From Methanoplanus endosymbiosus (GTDB taxonomy: Archaea > Halobacteriota > Methanomicrobia > Methanomicrobiales > Methanomicrobiaceae): 64,000 bases of DNA. A program made the translations under genes and the position numbers. Location of the stretch: NCBI RefSeq assembly GCF_024662215.1, contig NZ_CP096115.1, positions 744,001 through 808,000 of the forward strand, given 5' to 3'. Shown here in pieces: positions 21,016 to 30,956 of this stretch. The notes beneath the pieces were generated by a model. That model saw nothing but the letters and a program-made list of their open reading frames with translations, searched no databases and was not told the origin of the DNA. Positions within the stretch are counted from its first letter, which is position 1; every line of letters begins with the position of its first letter.

Positions 21016-21699
21016 ATGAAAAATCAGGATATAAAAACGGATAGAAACCAGCACAGAAAACTGAAGACAATGACTAAAACTAAAAACAGAACAAAAACAA
21101 TCGCAGCAATTCTCCTTCTGATATTCCTCGCTGCCGGCAGTGCCTCTGCATACATCATAAACTTCGATATGCCTGCTACTGTGCAGTCCGGAGAAACGCT
21201 GATAATCTCCGGAACAGGCACACTTCCGGCAGGATTCTCTACCGGAATGGAATTCTACACAAAGATCCAGACAGGCAACAAAAAGGTTGCAACAGTGCCC
21301 TTCACAATACAGAACGATGGTCTGTGGTCTGCTGAAGTGGATACCACAGGATGGCTTCCAGGCATATATACAGTAACCATACTGAAAAACTCAGAGTATT
21401 CATATGGATCGTCATCAACACTCCAGAAGTCCTTCACAGTCACCAAAAGCACAACAGCAAACACAGAGAGCAAAACAGCCACAGCACCAACAGACATAAC
21501 ATCAGTTACTGAGAGCACAACAACAGCCCGGACAGAAACAGGAGCAGTTACTGAGAGCACAGCAGCACCTGAAAACATCCCCGCCGCCAGTACCGCAGAA
21601 GCCGGTGCAGCCACTCCAAAAGGCACACCCCTCCCACTCTGGATACCTGCCCTGGCACTATGTACAGCAGTATTCCGGATAAAAACAAAAAACGAATAA
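21016..21699 (+). CDS. Secreted or membrane-anchored surface protein with Thr/Ser-rich stalk
   Basis: 227 aa. An N-terminal basic stretch and hydrophobic segment (TIAAILLLIFLAAGSASA) look like a signal peptide cleaved after ASA. Residues ~47-145 form a beta-rich domain (for example SGETLIISGTGTLP, TVTKSTTANT at its end) like small Ig-like modules of methanogen surface proteins. Then comes a Thr/Ser/Ala/Glu-rich stalk of ~60 residues with tandem TESTT/TESTA units. The end (PLPLWIPALALCTAVF, then RIKTKNE) is a short hydrophobic anchor with a basic tail. It is probably exported and held at the cell surface; the stalk may be glycosylated. No neighbour gives a function. Confidence 0.7.
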   Translation: MKNQDIKTDRNQHRKLKTMTKTKNRTKTIAAILLLIFLAAGSASAYIINFDMPATVQSGETLIISGTGTLPAGFSTGMEFYTKIQTGNKKVATVPFTIQNDGLWSAEVDTTGWLPGIYTVTILKNSEYSYGSSSTLQKSFTVTKSTTANTESKTATAPTDITSVTESTTTARTETGAVTESTAAPENIPAASTAEAGAATPKGTPLPLWIPALALCTAVFRIKTKNE

Positions 21700-21756
21700 C
21701 CAACTATAACCAGAGTAAATACTCAAATATCATCTTTTGAAGAAATCAGTAAAACA

Positions 21757-21880
21757 GAACCTGACCGGCAGCCACATATAATCCTCAGACAGGGGAAAAG
21801 CCACACGGGGACTCAGGATTCCAAATCATAAGGAAACTGCAAAGGGAACAATGACCATCTTAACGGCACTATCTGAAAAA
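21757..21880 (+). pseudogene. Relic of a second hicA toxin gene
   Basis: The stretch GACCGGCAGCCACAT and the following ~90 nt match the middle of the hicA relic at 22340-22430 with many substitutions. No open frame remains and no start or end is recognisable. It shows an earlier duplication of the hicAB region. Confidence 0.55.
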
Positions 21881-21925
21881 GTAGTGATGGCCGCTCATTT
21901 TAAAGCATAGATTAGTTTTTCAGCT

Positions 21926-21992
21926 GATCTAAACTGACATTGTCTGTTTCAGACATCATATCACTGAAAAATACGACTGTGCCGGAGCACCT
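21926..21992 (+). repeat. Dispersed ~85-nt repeat family, diverged copy
   Basis: The end ATCACTGAAAAATACGACTG followed by TGCCG matches the copies at 22500-22583 (minus) and 55029-55115 (plus). The 5' part is diverged (GCTGATCTAAACTG). Nature unknown. Confidence 0.5.
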
Positions 21993-22043
21993 AAACCAAT
22001 ATATAATATTAAAAGAACCCAAATATTATATCACTGAAGTCAT

Positions 22044-22256
22044 ATGAAATTCAGAGTCATTATAGAACAGGATGAAGATGGAATATTTATTGCCGAATGT
22101 CCTTCGCTTCCGGGATGCATATCTCAGGGAAAAACCAGAAATGAAGCCCTTGAAAATATAAAAGATGCTGCCAAAGGATACTTAGAAAGCTTAAAAAAAC
22201 ATAATGAACCGATTCCACCTTCCATATTTGAAGAGACAGTGGAAATATATGCCTGA
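22044..22256 (+). CDS. hicB: HicB-family antitoxin
   Basis: 70 aa, covering the HicB partial-RNase-H fold: FRVIIEQDEDGIFIAECPSL, then PGCISQGKTRNEALENIKDA. HicB binds and neutralises HicA, an mRNA interferase. There is no C-terminal DNA-binding tail, as in the short HicB type. The gene ends 4 nt before the ATG of the hicA copy, which is frameshifted, so this antitoxin seems to have lost its partner. A second, older hicA relic lies upstream. It may persist to protect against other HicA toxins. Confidence 0.9.
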   Translation: MKFRVIIEQDEDGIFIAECPSLPGCISQGKTRNEALENIKDAAKGYLESLKKHNEPIPPSIFEETVEIYA

Positions 22257-22260
22257 CTCA

Positions 22261-22483
22261 TGTCAAAATTACCCGTAATATCATCATTTGAAGCAATAAA
22301 AGCGCTCAATAAACTGGGGTATGATATTGACATCAGACCGGCAGCCACATTATCCTCAGACAGGGGAAAGAACCACATCGGAGGCTCACGATTCCAAATC
22401 ATCAGGAAATTGCAAAGGGAACAATAATCAGCATTATCAAACAGGCAGGGCTTACAAGAGAAGAATTTCTGAAATTATTATAG
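22261..22483 (+). pseudogene. hicA: hicA toxin, frameshifted
   Basis: Starts MSKLPVISSFEAIKALNKLGYD in one frame. The HicA core then continues in another frame: TGSHIILRQGKEPHRRLTIP with the catalytic His in GSH, and ends AGLTREEFLKLL-stop at 22481. The join is at ~22336 (ATCAGACCGGC). An AGACAGACC original losing four bases would explain it. Normal length and motifs apart from this one lesion, so inactivation is recent. It follows hicB directly, order hicB-hicA. Confidence 0.8.
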
Positions 22484-22499
22484 CATAATAACATACAGT

Positions 22500-22583
22500 C
22501 AGGACAGTTCACTATTATCGACACAGTAGGATTTTACAGTGATGCGTAAGTAGGAAACTGATTCTCCTGGCCTAAATCAACTG
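22500..22583 (-). repeat. Dispersed ~85-nt repeat family, minus-strand copy
   Basis: Read on the minus strand it aligns over its length with 55029-55115: CAGTT...TTGATTT...CAGG, then AATCAGTTTCCTACT, then CATCACTG.AAAATCC.ACTG. A more diverged copy is at 21926-21992. Confidence 0.6.
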
Positions 22584-22594
22584 AAAAGGGAACT

Positions 22595-22755
22595 GGTCAT
22601 TATGAATGATCAGTCATCACCACTATTACAGATGTCGCCCATACCATTTAGTTACAGGCATATGCAAAGACCATTTAAGGATAATTACAGTTTACCACCC
22701 TGATGAGTTACACTGGATTAATCCAAAAGTAAGGAGAAAAAATAATGATTCCTGA
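22595..22755 (+). pseudogene. Relic of a DUF4258/BrnT-like toxin
   Basis: The frame ending at the TGA at 22753 reads VTGICKDHLRIITVYHPDEL then HWINPKVRRK, the typical C-terminus of small DUF4258 toxins. Upstream, HYE-stop-SVITTITDVAHTI-stop is readable in another frame, so it carries at least two stops and a frameshift. It overlaps the start of the YgiT-like antitoxin gene by 11 nt, the usual toxin-antitoxin arrangement. Confidence 0.6.
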
Positions 22756-22939
22756 CAGGTGCAGTTATTGTAAAGGAAAATTAAATACGAAAAAGACAGA
22801 ATTTATCGCTGAGTCAGGCGAAAAAATAATTGTAATCAGAGAGATCCCTGCATATATATGTAACCAGTGCAAAGAAGCATATTTCACACCGGAAATTTCC
22901 CGCAAAATTGATGAAATTATGAAAAGACTTCCACAATGA
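22745..22939 (+). CDS. YgiT/MqsA-type zinc-finger antitoxin
   Basis: 64 aa with two CxxC zinc pairs (CSYCKG at the N-terminus; CNQCKEAYFTPE in the middle) and the short helical tail EISRKIDEIMK. This is the zinc-binding half of MqsA/YgiT antitoxins without the HTH half. A ribosome site (AAGGAG) lies ~6 nt before the ATG. It normally pairs with the small DUF4258 toxin, whose decayed gene sits directly upstream. Orphan antitoxin in the present state. Confidence 0.8.
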   Translation: MIPDRCSYCKGKLNTKKTEFIAESGEKIIVIREIPAYICNQCKEAYFTPEISRKIDEIMKRLPQ

Positions 22940-23072
22940 CAAAATCTGCTGCCGTCTTTGTTGCAGCCGGAGAAATAGAGATCAGTGCATAAAAGATCTT
23001 ATCTTTTTTCCTCTTTTCAGCAAAAATCAAAGACCTCATGTCCTTTCCTGTGTCACCATAGGTCCCAAAAAG

Positions 23073-26000
23073 TCATCTCCCCCTGTACCACCCCTCACCC
23101 TTCATAATCTTCACCATACAGGAGTCACAGATATTTATCCGGAAATCCTCACACCTAAACCTCACCTTGCCCTTCCCGCAGATATGACATACCCCAAGAT
23201 CCTTATACACCCTTGAGAAATCTCCGGCCTTAAACAGACCAGGAAGAGGCATTACAGGGTTTTTTTCCTGCACAGAACTAATAAACCTGAACCTGTTATA
23301 CTCCTCATCCGGAGGAGAAGCCCTGCCGGAATCACCCCCGGAACTATGCCCCGTCAGAGAAGCAGAAACAAAACCATCACAGCATACAGCCCCGCCACCT
23401 CTGCCGGAGATATACCCCGGATCAGAAGAACAGCCGGCAATATTAACCGGCATAACGCAAGGACCAGCCCCATTATTAAATGAGAGATCAGCATACCCAT
23501 TTTGCAACATGACACCCTCATACACCCCCGGAGTGCAACTTAGATCTCCCCTTAAATTTCCCCTATAGTCAAACAAGCGTGAATAGATAGTACTATGATC
23601 AGTAGTTGCACTCATTTCAGAAATGCAGCAGCCATAACCGGAAATATCAGAGAGACAACCATGCTGTGCCCCAAAAGATGAGTGCAAAATGGTATTTTTG
23701 CCATCTGAAAGAGCACCAGCACCACTCCGATTCATAAAAAGCCCGCAATCATCAGGATTTGGATTTTGCACCCCGACCGTGTTTTCACCGTGCAGTGCTG
23801 CAACTTCACCACCCGCCGGACCACCCGCGTCATCATCTGACAGAGACCCAAAAACCTCACCGGCAGTACATCCCGGCAGATCACCGTCACCCGGCCCTGA
23901 ATCATCATCATCATCAAGAACAACCGAACAGGAATTAATCCACCCCCGGTACACCTCAGCATTAAAGAGAAACCTCTGCTCCTTCTTCCTCAGAGTCCCG
24001 GCCGGAGTATCCTCCGGAACAACAGTATCCACATACGAGACCGCCGGACACTTAAATAAAAGCCCCGGATACTTAACACCCCTCGCAGAATAACCATGAA
24101 ATACCCTCCTCACCTGATGATAGGAGAGATCAAGCGAATCCTGAAGCATCTTAATAGTGGCATAATCCCACTCCATAGTCTCAAAAAATGAGAGCATCCT
24201 GGCCTCATTTTTTGAAAGATTAGAGGTAAGAGCACCTGAATCACCCTCAATCTTCTTATACACCTCAAGAGCCGCATAAAAATCAGAGAGATCAGCCTCA
24301 ATCGTCTTAACACCCGGTACATCATCAACCTCCCTCCTCTGGAAACTAAAGAGCAGAGCATGACACTTAGTAAGGTCAAAGAGCACCGAAGGATTTCTCC
24401 GGTTAGAAAAACCTAAAAACCTGATCCTCTCAGAATACGGAATTGTCACATAAACAAGTCTCTCCTTTAAAATCCGCCAAATCTCACAGCAGACTGAAAT
24501 ATCACCCACATCAGAAACATCCTTCTTAAGCTTCCTCTCAGCAGTCCTCAGGTACTCAAGAACACGTCCGTCCTGTTCAGCCGAATCATCGATCCAGACC
24601 GTCAGCATACGGTTCATCACCTGATCATCCCCTGCATCATCAACCTTTGAAAGCCACCAGACACACCGCTCAGGAATACTGCACACCTTAAGCTTCCTCT
24701 CCGTAGTAAGCGTCATATGCTCAATACGCGATTCAAAATTCGAGGTAGAATTCTTTAAAACCTCCTGAAAATCCTCAGAAAGTGCAGTATCATCAAACCA
24801 GAACACCGTCCCTGCCCGCAAATCCGGATTATAAAAGAGGGCCTTATCACTCACACTCCCCGACAGCTTGAACTCATCCGGAATCAGCCTGAGCATACTC
24901 TTACAGACATGAGTCTTACCCTTCCCCGAATTACCCGACACAGAAACATGCAGGCCCATCGTATTATCAACCGACTGAGAAGCAACCGACATAATCATAC
25001 ACTCAGCAACAATTTTGTCACCAATATGACACTTAGAAAAAGTATCAAGCATAAACTTCAGCGGGTCACCATTGCTTAAAATATCAAAGGCACGGGCATG
25101 CAGATCAGGATCAGCCTTCACCGGTTCAGCAGCCACCTCCCTCTTCACAGGCTTAACCTTCTTCTCATACATGCCACGAAGCTCACTCCACCTCTGCTCA
25201 CCGGCCCCGCAGGAGTTGTGATGACAGCCGGCAAAAACCGCACCATTCCCAAACTGAACCGCAAAAGCACCATCACTGTGTGCAGACGAAAACGGACAGT
25301 CATCAAGAACAAAAAGTGTTCCACCCTGCCACGGCTTCTCAGACTTAACTAAAATACCATTGGAAGAGAGCCACTCACCCAGATCAAAACCCTTTTTCAT
25401 CCCGGCACCGGAAAGAGCAGGAATCTTTCGCTTATTCCTCCCCGGAATGAACTCCGAGAGCTTCACAAGCTTATTCTTTGAAACAACAGAGAAATCATCA
25501 GGCACAGAAATAATTCCTGACCTCCTGTGAGGCCGGTCAGCAGTATCATCCCCCTTACAGGCCTTAGTCCCGTACAGCTTCCAGATCCTCGAAGCATTAT
25601 AATTCCCCTTATCAACAGCCGCCCGGCTGTCAGAAAATAGGGCATCCAGAACCTCAAGGCAGTGCTTAACCAGAAGACCGGAATCACCGTCATTGGGCAG
25701 GGAAATCCTGTACAGCAGATGTGCACCATTACCGGAATCAGCAAACAGAGGCTTTCCAAAACCAAGACCACCCAAAAATTCAGCAACCCTGCCGGCCATT
25801 GAAAGAGCATACTCATGCTCATCATCAGAGGACGAAAGGCCCGAAGGTCTGAGAGGATCGATGTCCACCGGAAGAAAACATCTCCGTACAATATCAGCAT
25901 CCGAAGTGGTGGCATCCTTCTTAGAAAGTCTCTTAACCCTGTCAGCCCTCCTTGAAAAGAGGACAGGATTTACCCTGTTAAGAGTCACATAAATGCCGTT

Positions 26001-26180
26001 CACACCAGCTGACTCAAGGGCTAAAGCCTCCTCCGCCAGCCTGTCAGAATTCTTAAAATACCCGCTGTAAGTCTTAAAATCCGACAACGCCCTCACCTCA
26101 GCCACATCTCCGGGTGAGAAGAGCAGGGATGCCGCTCTCTTAATCTCCCGGCCGGCATCCAGAGCCTCATCGCAGTTCAA
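23073..26180 (-). CDS. AEP primase-helicase fusion (PrimPol-like) of a mobile element
   Basis: 1035 aa. The start is TTG at 26180, overlapping the previous stop in TTGA. Residues ~1-260 are an archaeo-eukaryotic primase domain: PVDIDP metal-binding DxD, then DSGNGAHLLYRI with the catalytic His and a later NASRIWKLYGT motif. A Cys/His region (CPFSSAHSDGA, then GCHHNSCG) resembles the PriCT/zinc segment after such primases. Next is a helicase: Walker A SGNSGKGKTH, Walker B VFWFDDT. The region of ~770-960 is low-complexity, Gly/Asp/Ser-rich. The end has a zinc ribbon (CHICGKGKVRF, CDSC). Such fusions initiate replication of plasmids and viruses. It forms an operon with the two small genes upstream; no integrase was found nearby, so the element is probably a remnant or its borders are unseen. 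Confidence 0.8.
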   Translation of the reverse strand: MNCDEALDAGREIKRAASLLFSPGDVAEVRALSDFKTYSGYFKNSDRLAEEALALESAGVNGIYVTLNRVNPVLFSRRADRVKRLSKKDATTSDADIVRRCFLPVDIDPLRPSGLSSSDDEHEYALSMAGRVAEFLGGLGFGKPLFADSGNGAHLLYRISLPNDGDSGLLVKHCLEVLDALFSDSRAAVDKGNYNASRIWKLYGTKACKGDDTADRPHRRSGIISVPDDFSVVSKNKLVKLSEFIPGRNKRKIPALSGAGMKKGFDLGEWLSSNGILVKSEKPWQGGTLFVLDDCPFSSAHSDGAFAVQFGNGAVFAGCHHNSCGAGEQRWSELRGMYEKKVKPVKREVAAEPVKADPDLHARAFDILSNGDPLKFMLDTFSKCHIGDKIVAECMIMSVASQSVDNTMGLHVSVSGNSGKGKTHVCKSMLRLIPDEFKLSGSVSDKALFYNPDLRAGTVFWFDDTALSEDFQEVLKNSTSNFESRIEHMTLTTERKLKVCSIPERCVWWLSKVDDAGDDQVMNRMLTVWIDDSAEQDGRVLEYLRTAERKLKKDVSDVGDISVCCEIWRILKERLVYVTIPYSERIRFLGFSNRRNPSVLFDLTKCHALLFSFQRREVDDVPGVKTIEADLSDFYAALEVYKKIEGDSGALTSNLSKNEARMLSFFETMEWDYATIKMLQDSLDLSYHQVRRVFHGYSARGVKYPGLLFKCPAVSYVDTVVPEDTPAGTLRKKEQRFLFNAEVYRGWINSCSVVLDDDDDSGPGDGDLPGCTAGEVFGSLSDDDAGGPAGGEVAALHGENTVGVQNPNPDDCGLFMNRSGAGALSDGKNTILHSSFGAQHGCLSDISGYGCCISEMSATTDHSTIYSRLFDYRGNLRGDLSCTPGVYEGVMLQNGYADLSFNNGAGPCVMPVNIAGCSSDPGYISGRGGGAVCCDGFVSASLTGHSSGGDSGRASPPDEEYNRFRFISSVQEKNPVMPLPGLFKAGDFSRVYKDLGVCHICGKGKVRFRCEDFRINICDSCMVKIMKGEGWYRGR

Positions 26181-26539
26181 AGTTTAACCCCCGAAACAGT
26201 CATAGCAGGCGAAATCACAGCCGAAACAACCTCACCCTTACAGACATCACAGAAAGTCTTAAGCGGCAGAATAAAAGCCGCATCATCTGCAAGAATTATA
26301 ACAGCCCTCCCCGAAGGATTGAGCTTCACAGTCCCGCAGGGCTGAACCTTCCCCAAAGGCAGAGAACTGCCGTCAAGAACACCAGGATGAATACACTCAA
26401 CCCTGAGATTATACAGAGAGCCGGCCCCCGAACTGAACATAATCCTCTTCGCATCCCGTCCGGTGATAAAATAGAGTGAATCTTTTAACGAGACCACCAC
26501 CTCACCATAAATTCCGGTATGGACTCTTTCCTCACTCAT
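26177..26539 (-). CDS. Small protein co-transcribed with primase-helicase, unknown
   Basis: About 120 aa from the ATG at 26539 (MSEERVHTGIYGEVVV), chosen because a strong Shine-Dalgarno (GGAGGAGAAGG) ends right before it. The protein is beta-rich (IYGEVVVSLKDSLYFITG, AAFILPLKTFCDVCKG) with one CxxC. I recognise no family. Its start overlaps the stop of the upstream 63-aa gene by 8 nt and its stop overlaps the TTG start of the primase gene, so the three are translated together. It may be an accessory DNA-binding or copy-control protein; this is a guess from context. Confidence 0.65.
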   Translation of the reverse strand: MSEERVHTGIYGEVVVSLKDSLYFITGRDAKRIMFSSGAGSLYNLRVECIHPGVLDGSSLPLGKVQPCGTVKLNPSGRAVIILADDAAFILPLKTFCDVCKGEVVSAVISPAMTVSGVKL

Positions 26540-26723
26540 CCTTCTCCTCCCCGTCTGAGACAACTGTCGTCATAACACGGAAACTGTGCCCCCCGGTCCT
26601 CTTTATATGCAGACTCCGGATCTTATCCTTATGCTTATCAATCTCATCCTTAACCACCTGAGGGATTAAAAAGAGCGGATACTTCCCCCTGTTCAACTCA
26701 ATATTACTGCCTTTCTCTGCCAT
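26532..26723 (-). CDS. Small basic protein, first gene of the primase operon, unknown
   Basis: 63 aa, MAEKGSNIELNRGKYPLFLI then a Lys/Arg-rich middle (KDEIDKHKDKIRSLHIKRTG). The shape suits a DNA-binding protein but no family is recognised. A GGGGTG ribosome site lies ~12 nt before the ATG. Its stop lies inside the start region of the next gene. Confidence 0.55.
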   Translation of the reverse strand: MAEKGSNIELNRGKYPLFLIPQVVKDEIDKHKDKIRSLHIKRTGGHSFRVMTTVVSDGEEKDE

Positions 26724-27486
26724 AAGCCATCACACCCCCCTGATATTTCCGGCATTGCCAGGGCATAAGAGATCCCCGGCAGTCCTTCCCGGATATATGC
26801 CGTATTCATCCACTGCACTGTAAATTATCTGGTATTTATCTGAATTCATATGATCAATTCCCACAGCAAAACGCTGTAATATTCAGAGACAGATAAGAAC
26901 TGCATAGCTAAAGCTAAACAGAACTGACCTTTACCCGGACAACTGCCCAAAAATGAGGGCAGACTCTGATTCAAAAAGCCCTGAAAATGTCCGGGATATA
27001 AATCCTGATCAAAAGGAAGTGTCACTTAATAGTGAACGGGCATATACTCTCTTCCGGCCTACAATGAAACAGATCTATTCTGTTCCGGTCATCTCTTCTA
27101 TATTGAGATTTAATCAGGCAGTATATGAACTTTGGCCGCGTGGGGTGAAAGTAAAAACCCGATATCTTCAAAAAATCTTAGCTGTATATATCCTTTACTT
27201 AACATAGACAGAAATTTTCAGGGTGATAAATTCCGGCACCAAAGAGAGTTTGGGGCAGGCGCGAAAAGTCAAATAATTCCTGCCCGTTATGACCTTATTT
27301 CCTGAGACAAGAATGACCTGCCACATCCATAAGTCAATCGCCGAATCAGAACAGAGCAACCATATGCCTGACAGATTTACATATCAAATACCACAATTAT
27401 TATTACATCAGACAATAGACTATAATTAACAAAAAAAAGGGATCATGATTATTCTCCGGTGAAAAATCAAACATCCGGGTGCAAAA
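26724..27486. other. 763-nt stretch without a convincing gene
   Basis: It should hold promoters for the minus-strand primase operon and for the kinase at 27487. An open frame of 84 codons on the plus strand (26953-27207) has no ribosome site or recognisable family, and I do not count it as a gene. Confidence 0.5.
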
Positions 27487-28539
27487 ATGGAAAATATCTC
27501 ACTATTACTGGTAGAAGACGAGGACGTAGTAGCCCTGCCCCTCGAAAAAACCCTTCAGTCAATGGGTTACGTCATAACCGGCAGGGTTAAATCAGGAGAG
27601 GATGCCTTAAAACATCTTGAGGACTCATATCCCGACCTGATAATGATGGACATACACCTCGAAGGGGAGATGGACGGTATAGAAGCTGCCGAAGAGATAA
27701 TATCACGGTATGAAATTCCGGTAATATACATAACAGCCGATTCAGACCATGACACTCTTGAACGGGTCAAAAGAACTGCACCGTTCGGCTATATACTAAA
27801 GCCGTTCTCACCCGAAAGCTTAAACCTCGGCATTGACATAGCAATTTACCGGCACAGAATGGAGAAGGAGCTTGAAGAGAAGAACCGGGAACTTGATGCC
27901 TTCACCTACTCCGTATCCCACGACTTAAGAGCACCTGTCAGAAACATATCACGCTATGCTGAACTCCTCCTCGAAGACTCCGGAAAACGCGAAGAGAAAG
28001 AGGATTATATAAAAAGAATACTCTTTTCAACCGGAAAGATGGATGAGATGATAGACGGATTTTTAACACTCTCCCGTGTCGGAAGATCAGAGCTTAATCC
28101 GGAAAGGATCTCACTGGATGAAATATCAGAGGGAATTGTTAAAAACTTAAAGGAGTCCAATCCGGACAGAAATGTCAGGGTAAGTGTTGAACCGGGCATA
28201 ACTTATTTCGGCGATAAAAAACTGATCTCAATTGCACTTGAAAATATGATAAACAATGCCTGGAAATATACCGGGAAAGTGGCAGACCCGGAGATTGATA
28301 TAGGCACAGTAAACCATGAAGGCAGAATACTCTACATAAAAGACAACGGTGACGGTTTTTCCCCGGAAAAATCAGAAGATATATTCAGGCCCTTTAAGCG
28401 GCTGCACAGTGAATCCGATTACCCCGGAACGGGGATTGGGCTTGCATCCACCAAGAAGATCATTGACCGGCACGGCGGGAAGATCTGGGCAGAAAGTGAA
28501 CCCAAAAAGGGCACAACCATTTATATGGCACTGCCATAA
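27487..28539 (+). CDS. Response regulator-histidine kinase fusion (REC-HisKA-HATPase)
   Basis: 350 aa. REC at ~1-120: LLLVEDEDVV acidic pocket, LIMMDIHLEGEMDG with the phospho-acceptor Asp, YITADSD, and GYILKPFSP Lys. A short coiled coil (EKELEEKNRELDAF) leads to HisKA with the H box SVSHDLRAPVRNIS, then HATPase with NMINNAWKYTG (N), DNGDGFSPE (G1) and GTGIGLAST (G2). It is cytoplasmic. A receiver in front of the kinase means it is itself switched by another kinase or passes phosphate onward. It lies 136 nt before the chemoreceptor-like gene on the same strand. A GGGTG site precedes the ATG. Confidence 0.92.
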   Translation: MENISLLLVEDEDVVALPLEKTLQSMGYVITGRVKSGEDALKHLEDSYPDLIMMDIHLEGEMDGIEAAEEIISRYEIPVIYITADSDHDTLERVKRTAPFGYILKPFSPESLNLGIDIAIYRHRMEKELEEKNRELDAFTYSVSHDLRAPVRNISRYAELLLEDSGKREEKEDYIKRILFSTGKMDEMIDGFLTLSRVGRSELNPERISLDEISEGIVKNLKESNPDRNVRVSVEPGITYFGDKKLISIALENMINNAWKYTGKVADPEIDIGTVNHEGRILYIKDNGDGFSPEKSEDIFRPFKRLHSESDYPGTGIGLASTKKIIDRHGGKIWAESEPKKGTTIYMALP

Positions 28540-28674
28540 CCCCTCTTTTTTATATCTTAACCTCTACATAAGTCCATAATCTGTAAAAATAAGCCTCCAG
28601 TAACATTTAATAATCTTCTTATATCTGCATATCATTGATCAGATATTATACACAGATTTTGAGGATTTATTACA

Positions 28675-30846
28675 ATGAGCGAAGTTATATCAGTTATAGT
28701 TCTGGAAGATTCAAAGGATGATGCTTTCTTTAACTTAAAAGAGCTTCAGAAGGGCGGATACGAGACCGACAGCATCTGCCTTGACAATGACAGAGACTTC
28801 AGAAAGGCACTCAGTGACAGAGAGTGGGACATAATCATAAGTGACTATGATATGGGCGCTTTTAACGGAAAAGATGCCTTAAAAATCCTTAAGGAGAGGC
28901 ATGACCTCGACATCCCGTTCATCCTTGTATCCGGTGCTGTCGGAGAGGATACAGCCGTTGAAATGATGAAATCCGGATGTACAGATTTCATAGCAAAGGA
29001 CTCACTCTCACGACTTTATCCGGCTGTGAAGCGTGAGATCAAAGACGCAAAAATAAGGAAGGAAAGGATAAAGGCCCAGGCTGATCTTGACAGAAATCTG
29101 ACTGAGATGAAGGAGCTGACATTCCGGCAGAATACCATGCTTGAGGAGAACCCCACTCCCCTGATACTGATGGACTTAAATCTCAATATCAAATTTGTTA
29201 ACCGGGCATATGTGAAGCTGAGCGGATATTCAAAGGATAAGCTGCTCACAATGACGGCCCGTGACTTTAAGGTGCTTGAGAAGAGCGGGCACGGGTTAAA
29301 AGAGGCACTTGCAACGAAGAGCGGCGTTACGGGTGATATAACAGTCGAATTCCCCACCGGAATCAAACTCATTGAACAGGACACGATACCGATTGCAGAC
29401 AGTGAGGGCAATATATCCGACATCCTCGCCGCCTATAAGGATATGACTGAGATCAGACGGGTCAATGAATATCTGCATAAGGAGGTCATAAAGGTCTCAG
29501 AAAACCTTGAAAATCTTGCTGAGGGAAACCTGGATATATCACTTGAGATTGAAAATCCGGATGAATATACAAAAGAGGCATATGAGAACTTCAACCGGAT
29601 AAACGAGAGCATGAAAGCTCTTAAAACTGCTGTCAACAGGATGGTTGAGGATGCCGGGATGCTTGCAGAAGGCGGCAAGAACGGGAAATTTAATGTCAGG
29701 GCAGATATTTCAGTTCATAAGGGCAGTTTCCGGCAGGTCATTGAAGGCTTCAATGAGACCCTTGAGGCATTTATAGTGCCGTTAAATGAGGCAAAGAAAA
29801 TAGCCCTTGAATATGCTGACAATAACTTCTCCGCCCGCTTTGATAAAAAGATACAGATCTCCGGCGAGTTTGTGGAGTTTGCAGAGGCGCTGAACAATAC
29901 CGGGATCTGCCTTGGTGAGACTATAGCCGGGGTTAAGGAGACGGTTGAGAAGACAAACTACAATGCAAAGGAGGTGAACAAAGGCACTGAGGATGTCGGA
30001 CGGGCAGCGGAGGATGTCGCATCAACGAGCCAGAAGACAGCAGATGTCGTTGAAAAACTGCTGGTTAAGATGGAGGACATCAACAACCAGATTGCCGACC
30101 TCTCGGCCTCAAATGAGGAGATTGCCAGCACTTCGCAGGAGGTATTAAAAGGTGCACTCAATGTCGTTGATATAGGAAAGAAGGCACAGGTTGCCGGCGA
30201 CGATGCCAAGCATAAGATGGCAAGCGTGGAGGAGATCGCCGGAAAGAGTGTCGGCGAGATCAATTCACTGAAAGATCAGATCTCAGAGGTTGGTACGGTT
30301 GTGAAACTCATCTATGAGATTACCGGACAGATCAACCTTCTTGCACTGAATGCGGCAATTGAGGCGGCCCGTGCAGGTGAGCACGGACGTGGTTTTGCAG
30401 TCGTTGCCGGAGAGGTGAAGAATCTTGCAGGTGAGGCACGGCAGGCAACGGACAGTATTGAGAAGGTCGTTGCCGCTGTTCAGGCCAACAGTGAGAGTGC
30501 GGCAGCATCGATCACCGGGGCCAATAAGGAGATAATAAACGGCGCTGAGAGTGTAAACAACGCCCTTGAGGCACTCAATAAAATTATCATAAGTGCAAAC
30601 CAGGTCCAGAAGGACATCGGTGACATCACTAATGCTATTGAGAATCAGGCAGATATTGCAAACAAGGTGGTAAGCGTCACACAGGAAGGTACGGTTATGA
30701 CACATGAGGTTCAGAACCAGACTGTTGAGCTTGCCTCACTTGCCGAGGAGGCCAGTGCATCAGTTGAGGAGATTGCCAGTGCGGTATATGAGGTTACTGA
30801 ACTTACAGCCGGTCTGAGAACAGATATGGATAAGTTCCGGCTGTGA
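28675..30846 (+). CDS. Soluble REC-PAS methyl-accepting chemotaxis-type protein
   Basis: 723 aa without membrane segments. REC at ~1-125 ([31 protein letters not shown]), PAS at ~150-265 ([20 protein letters not shown]), two HAMP-like repeats (~270-400), and a long coiled coil with the receptor signalling tip ([20 protein letters not shown]) near residues 560-580. It should control CheA, but it has a phospho-receiver as input instead of a transmembrane sensor. Ribosome site TTGAGG before the ATG. No che genes are in view, so it may feed a chemotaxis cluster elsewhere or act in another pathway with the kinase just upstream. Confidence 0.92.
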   Translation: MSEVISVIVLEDSKDDAFFNLKELQKGGYETDSICLDNDRDFRKALSDREWDIIISDYDMGAFNGKDALKILKERHDLDIPFILVSGAVGEDTAVEMMKSGCTDFIAKDSLSRLYPAVKREIKDAKIRKERIKAQADLDRNLTEMKELTFRQNTMLEENPTPLILMDLNLNIKFVNRAYVKLSGYSKDKLLTMTARDFKVLEKSGHGLKEALATKSGVTGDITVEFPTGIKLIEQDTIPIADSEGNISDILAAYKDMTEIRRVNEYLHKEVIKVSENLENLAEGNLDISLEIENPDEYTKEAYENFNRINESMKALKTAVNRMVEDAGMLAEGGKNGKFNVRADISVHKGSFRQVIEGFNETLEAFIVPLNEAKKIALEYADNNFSARFDKKIQISGEFVEFAEALNNTGICLGETIAGVKETVEKTNYNAKEVNKGTEDVGRAAEDVASTSQKTADVVEKLLVKMEDINNQIADLSASNEEIASTSQEVLKGALNVVDIGKKAQVAGDDAKHKMASVEEIAGKSVGEINSLKDQISEVGTVVKLIYEITGQINLLALNAAIEAARAGEHGRGFAVVAGEVKNLAGEARQATDSIEKVVAAVQANSESAAASITGANKEIINGAESVNNALEALNKIIISANQVQKDIGDITNAIENQADIANKVVSVTQEGTVMTHEVQNQTVELASLAEEASASVEEIASAVYEVTELTAGLRTDMDKFRL

Positions 30847-30956
30847 AATCCGGAAAAATACTTTTTTTAATCCGGAATTAATATCAGGGTAATTTACCGG
30901 ACTGATCTCAGAAAGGAAGCATTATTATTTTTGGATTAAATTTTTCCGGGTGATTA

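Noticed and set aside
26953-27207. 84-codon plus-strand frame
   Set aside because: No ribosome site, no recognisable family, and it lies in a region expected to hold promoters.
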